Assembly: GCA_903789415.1 (NCBI GenBank)
Contig: CAIFEG010000009.1
Location: forward strand, 1 to 60,312
DNA length: 60,312 bases
Reading direction: 5' to 3'
From: an uncultured Eggerthellaceae bacterium
Lineage (GTDB): Bacteria; Actinomycetota; Coriobacteriia; Coriobacteriales; Eggerthellaceae
Part shown: piece after piece, positions 28,399 through 35,901 of the stretch
Layout of the letters: the number at the start of each line of letters is the position of its first letter
Numbering within the stretch: position 1 is the stretch's first letter
Notes under the pieces: generated by a model
Databases searched by the model: none
The model's input: only the letters and a program-made list of their open reading frames with translations
Told to the model about the DNA's origin: nothing
Position numbers and translations under genes: made by a program

Positions 28399-29280
28399 AT
28401 GGCACAAGTAACTGCCGCTTTGGTTAAAGAACTTCGCGAGAAGACCGGCGTCGGCATGATGCAGTGCAAGAAAGCACTGGACGCTACTGATGGCGATATG
28501 GATGCGGCAATTGATTATTTACGCAAGGCTGGTCTTGCTTCTGCAGGGAAAAAGGCAGGTCGTGCAACCAATGAAGGTTCCATTCAGCCTTACATTTCTC
28601 CTGATCAAACAAGGGCTGCGCTCGTTGAGCTCGATTGTGAAACCGACTTTGTCGCAGAAAACGAAAAGTTCCAGGGCTATGGAAAGCGCCTGGCACAAAC
28701 CGTTGCAGAAAATAAGCCCGCTGATCTTGATGCTTTAAAGCAGTGCAAAGTCGACGACGAGACGGTTGATGACTATCTGTCACATGCCATTCAGGTCATT
28801 GATGAAAACATCACGTTGTCTCATTTTGCATGGCTAGAGCAGACCGAAGGTGTTCCTGCAATGAGCAGCTATGTTCATGGCATCGGTCACATTGCGGTCA
28901 TCGTCTCCTTCAAACTTGGCAAGAAAGAGACCGTAGAAAACGAAGACTTCAAGAAGTATGCATACGATATTGCGATGCAAGTTGCTGCTTCAAAGCCTGT
29001 TTCTGCACGTCGTGACATGGTTCCTTCAGACGTGGTTGAGCATGAGATGTCCATTTACAAGGAGCAAGCCAAGAATTCCGGCAAGCCAGAAGCAATCCAG
29101 GAAAAGATTGCAACCGGTCGCTTGGAGAAGTTCTATCGCGAGAATGTTTTAACCGAGCAGGAATTCGTTAAGAATCCTGATCAGACTGTTGCTGATTACA
29201 CTAAAGAAACGGCAAAAGCTTTAGGAGACACCATCGAAATCGTTGACTTCAAGCGTTTAGAAGTTGGCGCTGACGACTAA
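28399..29280 (+). CDS. tsf: Translation elongation factor Ts
   Basis: EF-Ts is the nucleotide exchange factor for EF-Tu. The N-terminal UBA-type region (LVKELREKTGVGMMQCKKALDATDGDMDAAIDYLR) and the next signature RATNEGSIQPYI are standard. The ELDCETDFVAENEKF motif and the dimerisation domain follow. Length is 293 aa. An AAAGGACG site stands before the ATG. It is co-transcribed with rpsB and ends at a strong terminator. Confidence 0.98.
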   Translation: MAQVTAALVKELREKTGVGMMQCKKALDATDGDMDAAIDYLRKAGLASAGKKAGRATNEGSIQPYISPDQTRAALVELDCETDFVAENEKFQGYGKRLAQTVAENKPADLDALKQCKVDDETVDDYLSHAIQVIDENITLSHFAWLEQTEGVPAMSSYVHGIGHIAVIVSFKLGKKETVENEDFKKYAYDIAMQVAASKPVSARRDMVPSDVVEHEMSIYKEQAKNSGKPEAIQEKIATGRLEKFYRENVLTEQEFVKNPDQTVADYTKETAKALGDTIEIVDFKRLEVGADD

Positions 29281-29320
29281 ACAACAATGGCGTGAATTTT
29301 GCCAAATAGCATTATGATTG

Positions 29321-29351
29321 AGAGGTTGAGTTGTTACTCAGCCTCTTTTTT
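29321..29351 (+). terminator. Terminator of rpsB-tsf
   Basis: AGAGGTTGAG pairs with CTCAGCCTCT (one G-U) around a six-base loop, and a run of T follows. It is a classical intrinsic terminator 40 bases after tsf. Confidence 0.88.
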
Positions 29352-29441
29352 ACATTCGTATACGACCAAGCGTGTATACGATCAAACGTATTCGGCTTGG
29401 CTGAAGTTGTTCGAAGTTATGAGGTACAGGAAGCGTGATCT

Positions 29442-30737
29442 ATGTCTGAAGAGATTATCGTTGCACACCAGACGGATAATATTTCCGGAACTATTCAAGC
29501 GTCAGGTGCAAAAAACTCAGCATTAAAGCTGATGACAGCGTCGATCTTAGGGCAAGGCAAAAGCATCATCAAAAATGTGCCAGATATTTCTGACATCCAT
29601 GTGATGTCGGCAGTCTTAACCACCATCGGTGCGAAGGTTGACCGCAAAGATCACGAACTTTTGATTGATACCAGCACGGTTGATAAGTGGGAAACTCCCT
29701 ACAATCTCGTTTCAAAAATGCGTGCAAGCATCTCTGTTCTAGGTCCACTTGTCGGGCGCTTTGGGCGTGCACGTGTCGCAATGCCTGGTGGCTGCCAAAT
29801 CGGTGCGCGCAAAATTGATATGCACTTGATTGGCATGGAGCAACTGGGTGTCGAGTTTACGATGGACCACGGCTACTTGGTGGCAACGACGCCCCATGGA
29901 TTGCATGCCGGAAATATTGTGCTGGAATTTCCGAGTGTCGGCGCTACGGAAAATACCATGATGTGTGCAACGGTAGCACCAGGTCACACAACCATCGATA
30001 ATGCTGCCTGCGAGCCAGAGATTCATGATCTTGCAAACTTTTTGTGCGAAATGGGCGCTCACATTAAAGGCGCAGGTACCTCTTCGATTGAAATTGAGGG
30101 AGTGCCGCTATCTCAAATGCATCCTGCCGAACACTCCACGGTAGGCGACCGCATTGAAGGGGGCACATTTCTTGTTGGTGGCGCTCTTTTGGGTGGACCG
30201 GTCACGGTTACGGGGGTTAGCCCCAAGCATTTGCACATGCCCTTGGTAAAGCTACGCCAAATGGGATGCGACGTGGATTATGACGATACTTCTATCACCG
30301 TTGGGCGCACGAAACCATTGGTAGCAACCGACATTCAAACACTTCCGTATCCAGGTTTTCCCACCGATCTGCAAGCGCAATTCATGCTGCTGTGTGCTCT
30401 GGCGAAGGGCAATAGTATTGTGACCGAAAACGTGTTTGAAAATCGTTTTATGTTTGCAAGCGAACTCATGCGTATGGGAGCCGATATTGTCATTGATGAT
30501 CACCATGCAATCGTTCATGGCGAATCTCATCTGGAGGGTGCACCGGTAAAGGCGACCGACCTTCGTGCAGGTGCCGCCTTGGTGCTCGCGGGTCTTGAGG
30601 CAGATGGCAAGACGATCATTCGCAATATTCACCACATTGACCGTGGGTATGAAGACTATGTCGGCAATTTACGCAAGCTCGGTGCTCATGTTGAACGTGA
30701 GACCTTAAGCGACGAGGAAATTAGCGCCCTGGAATAA
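29442..30737 (+). CDS. murA: UDP-N-acetylglucosamine 1-carboxyvinyltransferase MurA
   Basis: MurA makes the first committed step of peptidoglycan synthesis, moving enolpyruvate from PEP to UDP-GlcNAc in the cytoplasm. The conserved KNSALKLM near the N-terminus and the RASISVLGPLVGR region are present. The catalytic Cys is in MPGGCQIGARKIDMH (C118), so fosfomycin sensitivity is expected. Length is 431 aa. An AGGAAG site lies before the ATG. An LCP cell-wall gene follows 24 bases later, so the two may be co-transcribed. Confidence 0.96.
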   Translation: MSEEIIVAHQTDNISGTIQASGAKNSALKLMTASILGQGKSIIKNVPDISDIHVMSAVLTTIGAKVDRKDHELLIDTSTVDKWETPYNLVSKMRASISVLGPLVGRFGRARVAMPGGCQIGARKIDMHLIGMEQLGVEFTMDHGYLVATTPHGLHAGNIVLEFPSVGATENTMMCATVAPGHTTIDNAACEPEIHDLANFLCEMGAHIKGAGTSSIEIEGVPLSQMHPAEHSTVGDRIEGGTFLVGGALLGGPVTVTGVSPKHLHMPLVKLRQMGCDVDYDDTSITVGRTKPLVATDIQTLPYPGFPTDLQAQFMLLCALAKGNSIVTENVFENRFMFASELMRMGADIVIDDHHAIVHGESHLEGAPVKATDLRAGAALVLAGLEADGKTIIRNIHHIDRGYEDYVGNLRKLGAHVERETLSDEEISALE

Positions 30738-30761
30738 TCCGGCACACACAGAAAGCATCGG

Positions 30762-32192
30762 ATGGCACTTCGAAAAAATAAACGTCCCACGTATCTGCGT
30801 CCCGATCGAGTCGAACGCGCAACGATAGGCACGCATGTCCCGCGCGGGTCTCGTCCTCGTCGGCAATCGAATCCCAATATTTGGAAGGCGGGGAAGTCAC
30901 GTCATCAAATTGCAGATATTCGCCCACAAAACAACGGGTACCACAGCCGGCTAAAATCCAATAGCTTTGCCCTGCAGAACCAAAAGTCTTCGCGTATCCG
31001 AAAGATCATAATTCTCGTCGTGGTCATTCTTGTCGCGATAGCGCTTGCGGCGTTCGTCGGCTTCAACGTATATACCGGACAGGTGAATAGCCGCATGGCA
31101 CTTGCAGAAGGCACGCCCGCGTCTATAAAGACTCCGGCAAATTCTACTGATCCGTATTATGTGCTTATCGAGGGCCAGTTTGGCGAATCTTCGAGGTATT
31201 CCGATTCTAATATGCTTGAGCTTGTGCGCATCGACCCGCAGAATAAACAAGCAACCATTATTTCTGTCCCTACTGATATCCAAGTTGGAGCTTCGGGGCA
31301 AACGCACGATATTGGGGATCAATCTTCTGATGATGCATTGATTTCTGCCGTGGCTGATTACCTTCACATCGATATTGCTCATTTTGTACGCACCGATGCG
31401 CAGGGTTTATCGAATCTCGTTGATACGCTGGGCGGTATTGAGGTAAATCTCGTGCAGGAAGTAGATGACCCTGATGTGGGAAGCGACGACATCCCCGCGG
31501 GACAGCAATCACTTAATGGCACACAAACAGTCGAGGTATGTCGCGCAAATAATTACAGCAGTCCCAACGAAATAAGACGCCAACAACAACAAGCAGTTCT
31601 GGAAGCCGTACTCGGAAAAATGTTTGATGGTCAAAGTGGCTGGGCCTTTTTAACCCGCCTGGATTCTCTTTCGGATGATTTCAAGACAGACCTCCAGCTC
31701 AACCAGATTCAGACTGCGGTCAGAGAACTTGGTCCGTTCAATGATGCCAAGCTGTATACGGGTGTTATCCCCGGCATCGAAGGGAGCGATTCAACCGGTT
31801 CGTACTACACCGTTTCTGATAGCCTGCTTTCTCCATTTATGGATATTGTCAATTCTGGCGGAGATCCGCAGACGGCGCGCACGCAGGGTTCCGCGAACCC
31901 CTCCGATGTCACTGTGACGGTGCTCAATGGCGCAGGGACCACCGGAGGCGCGGCTACCGTAAGCAATCAGCTGAGGGATGCAGGATATCAAGTACCTACG
32001 TCGGGCAACACCGATAGCTACGTATATGATGAAACGCTCGTGATTTATAAGACCGATGATCAAGAAGCAACGGCGGAAAGCATTGTTGAGGTGCTCGGTT
32101 GTGGGCGTACGGTCAGCGCAAGTATCTATTATTCATTTGATACCGATATCGAAGTCATCATCGGAAAAGATTGGGCGCCTGCGGCTTCGTAG
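30762..32192 (+). CDS. LCP (LytR-CpsA-Psr) family protein with LytR_C domain, divergent active site
   Basis: This is a membrane-anchored cell-wall enzyme of the LytR-CpsA-Psr type, a family that attaches glycopolymers to peptidoglycan. A basic cytoplasmic leader of about 75 residues and one span (IILVVVILVAIALAAFVGF) come first. The LCP domain follows (NMLELVRIDPQNKQATIISVP...LVDTLGGIEVNL...LNGTQTVEVCRA), then a LytR_C domain (VTVTVLNGAGTTGGAATVSNQLRDAGYQV). The usual PRD is replaced by PTD, and the R-x-x-RQQ region is altered. It may be catalytically weak or specialised. Length is 476 aa. Confidence 0.85.
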   Translation: MALRKNKRPTYLRPDRVERATIGTHVPRGSRPRRQSNPNIWKAGKSRHQIADIRPQNNGYHSRLKSNSFALQNQKSSRIRKIIILVVVILVAIALAAFVGFNVYTGQVNSRMALAEGTPASIKTPANSTDPYYVLIEGQFGESSRYSDSNMLELVRIDPQNKQATIISVPTDIQVGASGQTHDIGDQSSDDALISAVADYLHIDIAHFVRTDAQGLSNLVDTLGGIEVNLVQEVDDPDVGSDDIPAGQQSLNGTQTVEVCRANNYSSPNEIRRQQQQAVLEAVLGKMFDGQSGWAFLTRLDSLSDDFKTDLQLNQIQTAVRELGPFNDAKLYTGVIPGIEGSDSTGSYYTVSDSLLSPFMDIVNSGGDPQTARTQGSANPSDVTVTVLNGAGTTGGAATVSNQLRDAGYQVPTSGNTDSYVYDETLVIYKTDDQEATAESIVEVLGCGRTVSASIYYSFDTDIEVIIGKDWAPAAS

Positions 32193-32202
32193 CGGCTTTT
32201 CT

Positions 32203-32256
32203 TACATGTCCTCGCGAATACTAGCTACAACTCGCTACATATCTTCGCGAATACTA
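32203..32256. repeat. 33-base-spaced duplication at the end of the Cys-rich gene
   Basis: TACATGTCCTCGCGAATACTA and TACATATCTTCGCGAATACTA (19 of 21 bases the same) occur 33 bases apart. The second copy contains the last codons and stop of the minus-strand gene, and the first lies just beyond that stop. Confidence 0.75.
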
Positions 32257-32537
32257 TGCTCCGACATCATCGGCTTTCTGCGCTTTTTCGGATCTGCCGG
32301 AAGCTTCGGACCATGCGTCAAGAAAAACTCGCAGGTAAGGCAGCACTCTTTCATAGGGACTGAGCGATCTACGTCGGGATATGCAAGGGTATCAAGCACA
32401 TCAACGCGTTTGTATGTAGGGCGTTTGCACTGTGCGTTCCAGCAATCAAACGGGCATGGGTGATGAGGTGTATTGTTCGGGCATCTTTCGCACATTTCTG
32501 TGTCATAGCCTCGTGTATCCCAACAATGCTGAGTCAT
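32235..32537 (-). CDS. Conserved-looking Cys-rich small protein
   Basis: This 100-aa soluble protein has nine cysteines, at residues 5, 16, 19, 28, 32, 37, 65, 66 and 69. Their spacing (C-x2-C, C-x3-C-x4-C, CC-x2-C) suits Zn or Fe-S binding. A Pro/Lys-rich end follows. I do not recognise the family. The ATG at MTQHCWD has an AGGGG site 7 bases upstream; a 12-codon longer frame is less likely. It lies on the same strand as, and downstream of, the NifU-like gene but behind its terminator, so it probably has its own promoter. Confidence 0.75.
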   Translation of the reverse strand: MTQHCWDTRGYDTEMCERCPNNTPHHPCPFDCWNAQCKRPTYKRVDVLDTLAYPDVDRSVPMKECCLTCEFFLTHGPKLPADPKKRRKPMMSEHSIREDM

Positions 32538-32703
32538 AATGACCCCTTTTCTCCCTTGCTCTGCGCTATCCATTCAATGTTCCTATCTTAATCGCTCAAT
32601 ATATTTGTAGCAAAAAACTTGGAGCAAAAAATGAAAAGAAATTCTTTTTGGTGAAGAGATATTCCGCCCATTCAAGAGAAATTCCTATTTGCGCGCAAAA
32701 AAA

Positions 32704-32725
32704 GAGCCCTTTTTCCAAAGGGCTC
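32704..32725 (-). terminator. Terminator of the NifU-like gene
   Basis: GAGCCCTTT and AAAGGGCTC form a perfect 9-base stem with a TTCC loop. On the minus strand the following sequence is a run of seven T. It stands 25 bases after the gene. The stretch from here to the Cys-rich gene is AT-rich and holds no gene. Confidence 0.9.
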
Positions 32726-32749
32726 AACAAACAATCTGTGCGAAATTAT

Positions 32750-32980
32750 TTATGCAGCGGGAATAACATGCGTCACGCCAGGAACGCGATCACGCAGAAT
32801 GCGCTCAATGCCATTTGAAAGCGTCAACACACTTAGTGGGCATCCATTGCACGCGCCTGTCAAGCGCACGGTTACTTCGCCTTTGTCATCAACTGAAACC
32901 AGCTCGACGTCGCCACCGTCTGCCTGCAAGCTTGGACGCACAAGCTCCAAAACTGCTCTTACATCGTCTTCGTTTACCAT
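32750..32980 (-). CDS. NifU-like C-terminal domain protein
   Basis: This is a stand-alone NifU C-terminal (Nfu-type) domain of 76 aa that carries or transfers Fe-S clusters. The opening VNEDDVRAVLELVRPSLQADGGDVELV and the C44-N-G-C47-PLS motif are typical. The start at MVNEDD has an AAAGGAG site 6 bases upstream; an 8-codon longer frame is less likely. It may deliver clusters made by the SufBCDSU system at the window start. It is transcribed alone to a strong terminator. Confidence 0.93.
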   Translation of the reverse strand: MVNEDDVRAVLELVRPSLQADGGDVELVSVDDKGEVTVRLTGACNGCPLSVLTLSNGIERILRDRVPGVTHVIPAA

Positions 32981-33133
32981 GAGATCTCCTTTATTGTCTT
33001 TCATTTTTCATTGCTGATAATACCATATGGAACTTAATTACTCACGTTTTTATAAATGTGTTTGCGCTTTGTCACAGGAATAGAAGATTTGCCAGATCTG
33101 CTACACTTTGAATCAATATCGAAGGAGCTTGTT

Positions 33134-33433
33134 GTGGATCTGAAAGAATGCCCAAGATGCAAGAGTAAGAGCATCGATCTGACAAAATATATTTCCCTGA
33201 TGATGGTAAGTATGCATCAGGCTGTTTTTACCGTGCGTTGCCCGGTTTGCGGTCATATTGTCAGAGATATTTGGCCCATTCCGCAGCAGATGATGGGCCA
33301 AGTTATGGATGCCGCCCGACGTCTTGGCGCCGGCATGGGCATCTCGCAACAAGATGACGATGACACGGACGACGAAGATGGTTTAGGCGAAGGGTCTGAC
33401 ATCGATTTTCCGTTTCACGATACCAAGGAATAA
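33134..33433 (+). CDS. Zinc-ribbon protein upstream of lgt
   Basis: This 99-aa cytoplasmic protein has two CxxC pairs, CPRCKS and CPVCGH, about 40 residues apart, which should form a zinc ribbon. An acidic C-terminal tail (DDDDTDDEDGLGEGSD) follows. The GTG start has an AAGGAG site 6 bases upstream. A longer frame with an in-frame start 26 codons before has none. The stop is three bases before lgt, so the two are co-transcribed. No function can be assigned. Confidence 0.72.
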   Translation: MDLKECPRCKSKSIDLTKYISLMMVSMHQAVFTVRCPVCGHIVRDIWPIPQQMMGQVMDAARRLGAGMGISQQDDDDTDDEDGLGEGSDIDFPFHDTKE

Positions 33434-33436
33434 TGC

Positions 33437-34381
33437 ATGCTCAATTCGCTCTATCAACAGCTTAATCCCATCGCCTTTTCCATCGGGCCTTTCACAGTTC
33501 GTTGGTATGGGATTGCCTATGTGCTGGGGTTTATTTTTGCGGCGTTGGTCATTTGGAAGACGGCGAAGCGCTGGAAGATAAAATTTGATTCCGATGCGTT
33601 AATGACGGTTATTTTGTGCGTGATCATCGGGGTCATTGTGGGCGCGCGTCTTGGATACGTACTGTTCTACGGCGCAGGATATTATCTGATCCACCCCGAA
33701 GAAATTTTCATGATTTCAAATGGGGGAATGAGCTTTCACGGAGGGCTTTGTGGTGCACTCATCGCTGGAATTGTTGCATCAAAAATCTGCCATATGCCAT
33801 TTGGAACGCTTGCAGATTTGGGCGCGATCGCGGCTCCTATCGGGTTATTCTTCGGACGCTGTGCAAATTTCATCAATGGAGAGCTGTGGGGCGCGCCAAC
33901 CGATCTTCCATGGGGCGTGGTGTTTGGCGGTGCTGCAGGAAATTTCCCTCGTCATCCGTCGCAGCTCTATGAAGCAATTCTTGAAGGGGTTGTCATCTTT
34001 GTGGTGCTGTTTGCCTTGTCAAGAAAGAATAATCCGCCACGCCCACGGGGGACCTTCTTTGGGGTCTTTTTAGTGATGTATGGAACGTTCCGTTTCTTGA
34101 TCGAATTTGTGCGTCAACCCGATGCGCAGCTGGGATATCTATGGGGTGGCTGGCTTACTATGGGTCAAGTTCTGTCGGTTCCGCTGGTCATCATTGGTAT
34201 CTTGGTACTGTTGTGGGCGGCGCGAAAACGCCTGCCGCAAATGGGAGTGGCCGTCGTTAATAAGGACGATACCGATAAAGATAATGCCGGCAAAGATAAT
34301 GCCGACAAAGGAAGCATCGCTCAAGGTAACGTCGATAAAAAAGAGACGGATACAAACGCTCATAGCGATTCACAACAATGA
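33437..34381 (+). CDS. lgt: Prolipoprotein diacylglyceryl transferase Lgt with repeat tail
   Basis: Lgt adds diacylglycerol from phosphatidylglycerol to the lipobox cysteine of prolipoproteins in the membrane. Seven spans are visible. The family motifs are HGGLCGALIAG and the GRCANFINGELWGAPTDLPWGVVF stretch, then HPSQLYEA. The first Arg contact is in VGARLGYVLFY. Length is 314 aa. The last ~45 residues are a 5-residue repeat (DKDNA, GKDNA, DKGSI and so on), encoded by seven 15-base units, and are not part of the Lgt fold. Confidence 0.95.
   Translation: MLNSLYQQLNPIAFSIGPFTVRWYGIAYVLGFIFAALVIWKTAKRWKIKFDSDALMTVILCVIIGVIVGARLGYVLFYGAGYYLIHPEEIFMISNGGMSFHGGLCGALIAGIVASKICHMPFGTLADLGAIAAPIGLFFGRCANFINGELWGAPTDLPWGVVFGGAAGNFPRHPSQLYEAILEGVVIFVVLFALSRKNNPPRPRGTFFGVFLVMYGTFRFLIEFVRQPDAQLGYLWGGWLTMGQVLSVPLVIIGILVLLWAARKRLPQMGVAVVNKDDTDKDNAGKDNADKGSIAQGNVDKKETDTNAHSDSQQ
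34259..34363 (+). repeat. Seven 15-base repeats in the lgt 3' end
   Basis: In-frame units such as GATAAAGATAATGCC and GGCAAAGATAATGCC run to near the stop. They encode the pentads NKDDT, DKDNA, GKDNA, DKGSI, AQGNV, DKKET and DTNAH, so the units drift but keep the 15-base period. Confidence 0.85.
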
Positions 34382-34398
34382 TTTCGCAGCGCAATTGA

Positions 34399-35901
34399 AT
34401 GAGGTTTGTGAAGGCTATGGCAAGAAAGCAACACGTATATCAGGAGCGCAGTCAGCAGAGGCACAATTCGCATGTCCGCGCTCCGCAGGAACACAATCAA
34501 CAGGTGCGCGCAAAGAAGAAAACCCGCAATGCGCGTATGCAGGATCAGTCCGCGCGTCGCACGACTCAAAGCAGAATGACTCATCGAATTGAGGGGTCAG
34601 CAATTGCGGTGATCGGTGGTGGTGCCGCGGGGCTGATGGCGGCCGTTGTGGCGTCAGGGGCACTTGAAGTTCGGCAGGACGGACCTGCGCTCCCAAGTTC
34701 GGATGCGCATTATCGCCAGGTAACTCTATATGAAGCCCAGAACAGAACGGGTAAACCCATTCTTGTTACCGGTGCGGGGCGGTGCAATATTACCAATGCG
34801 CAAGTCTCGCCGTCGGCATACCGAAACGACGCCTTTGTTGCGCAGGCGTTTTCGAAGTGCCCGCCTTCGCAGGTAATGGATGCGTTTTCGCTCCTTGGAC
34901 TTGCCATCTACGAAGAGGACGAAGGCAGATGTTACCCGGTTACCAATCGTGCAACGACGGTGGTTGATGTTCTGCGCGCTGCCATGTTGCGCGCCGGGGT
35001 TGAGGAGCAATGTCATCGTCGCGTTGAAGCTCTTGAACATACGCCCGAAGGTTGGTACGTGTGCATGCCTGATGGGAAAGAAGGGCCATATGCGGCGGTT
35101 GTCATCGCTACGGGAGGTAAACCTGCAGCCCATATTCTTCCTGATGATGTGCCGTGTACGCCGTTGCAACCAGTCTTGGCTCCGCTGAAAATTCAGGGGG
35201 TGAACCTGCGACCCGTCAATCGTATGCGGGCGCGGTGCATTCTTTCGTATAAGGAGCACAGTGAAGTCGGTGAAGCGATGTTTCGCTCTGACGGCATCTC
35301 GGGAATTGCCGCGTTTAACATATCGCGCATGGTGAGCCCGGGCGATGCGATCGTACTCAACTTAACACCGGATGCTCAGGCGACTTCGGATGGTCAGGGG
35401 GAAACCTTCTTCGCCCGTCGTGCCGAACAAATTCATCCGCACACATGGGAAGACATGTGTCGGGGACTTTTCCTCCCTCGCGTAGGGCAAATCATACTTT
35501 CCTATGCGGGTCTTTCGGAACGTGATGCATTCGACCGCGACCGCCTTCCCGCTTTTGTGCATGCGGCCACTCATATGGAGCTTACGGTGGAAGGAATCGC
35601 CGATCCTGGTCGCGCTCAGGTGCATCGGGGCGGGGTTGATGTTTCGGCGATCGATCCGCACACGATGGAGCTTCGCCAGTATCCGGGACTTTTTGTGGCA
35701 GGAGAGGGTGTCGACGTCGATGGTCCCTGCGGAGGGTACAACTTGCACTGGGCGTGGGCATCGGGGCTGCTGGCGGGTGCGGCTGCGGCGCAGAAGCTCA
35801 ACCAGCAGAAACTCGCGCAACGAAAAATCGCAAAACAAAAACTCGCAAGGCAGAAACTCGCGCAACAAAAACCTGCACAACAGAAGGATGATCTGCAATG
35901 A
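34399..35901 (+). CDS. HI0933/BaiN-like FAD-dependent oxidoreductase
   Basis: This flavoprotein belongs to the HI0933 (aminoacetone oxidase/BaiN-like) family. The Rossmann motif IAVIGGGAAGLMAA is near residue 70, and the family hallmark PILVTGAGRCNITNA follows. The C-terminal FAD part GLFVAGEGVDVDGPCGGYNLHWAWASG is also present. The physiological substrate is unknown. The first ~58 residues are basic, Gln/Arg-rich and overlie a 15-base repeat, so a later start (MTHRIEGSAI, 34573) is possible. The C-terminus is a QKLAQ pentad repeat. Its stop overlaps the next gene by four bases. Confidence 0.85.
   Translation: MRFVKAMARKQHVYQERSQQRHNSHVRAPQEHNQQVRAKKKTRNARMQDQSARRTTQSRMTHRIEGSAIAVIGGGAAGLMAAVVASGALEVRQDGPALPSSDAHYRQVTLYEAQNRTGKPILVTGAGRCNITNAQVSPSAYRNDAFVAQAFSKCPPSQVMDAFSLLGLAIYEEDEGRCYPVTNRATTVVDVLRAAMLRAGVEEQCHRRVEALEHTPEGWYVCMPDGKEGPYAAVVIATGGKPAAHILPDDVPCTPLQPVLAPLKIQGVNLRPVNRMRARCILSYKEHSEVGEAMFRSDGISGIAAFNISRMVSPGDAIVLNLTPDAQATSDGQGETFFARRAEQIHPHTWEDMCRGLFLPRVGQIILSYAGLSERDAFDRDRLPAFVHAATHMELTVEGIADPGRAQVHRGGVDVSAIDPHTMELRQYPGLFVAGEGVDVDGPCGGYNLHWAWASGLLAGAAAAQKLNQQKLAQRKIAKQKLARQKLAQQKPAQQKDDLQ
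34443..34517 (+). repeat. Five 15-base repeats between lgt and the flavoprotein core
   Basis: Units GGAGCGCAGTCAGCA, GAGGCACAATTCGCA, TGTCCGCGCTCCGCA, GGAACACAATCAACA and GGTGCGCGCAAAGAA share a GGAgCaCAaTC-gCA pattern. They lie in the N-terminal extension of the flavoprotein, or in its leader if the start is later. Confidence 0.55.
35791..35895 (+). repeat. Seven 15-base repeats at the 3' end of the flavoprotein gene
   Basis: Units such as CAGAAACTCGCGCAA and CAAAAACTCGCAAGG encode QKLAQ, QKLAR, RKIAK and QKPAQ pentads. The array ends two codons before the stop. The unit differs from that in lgt 1.5 kb away although the period is the same. Confidence 0.9.
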
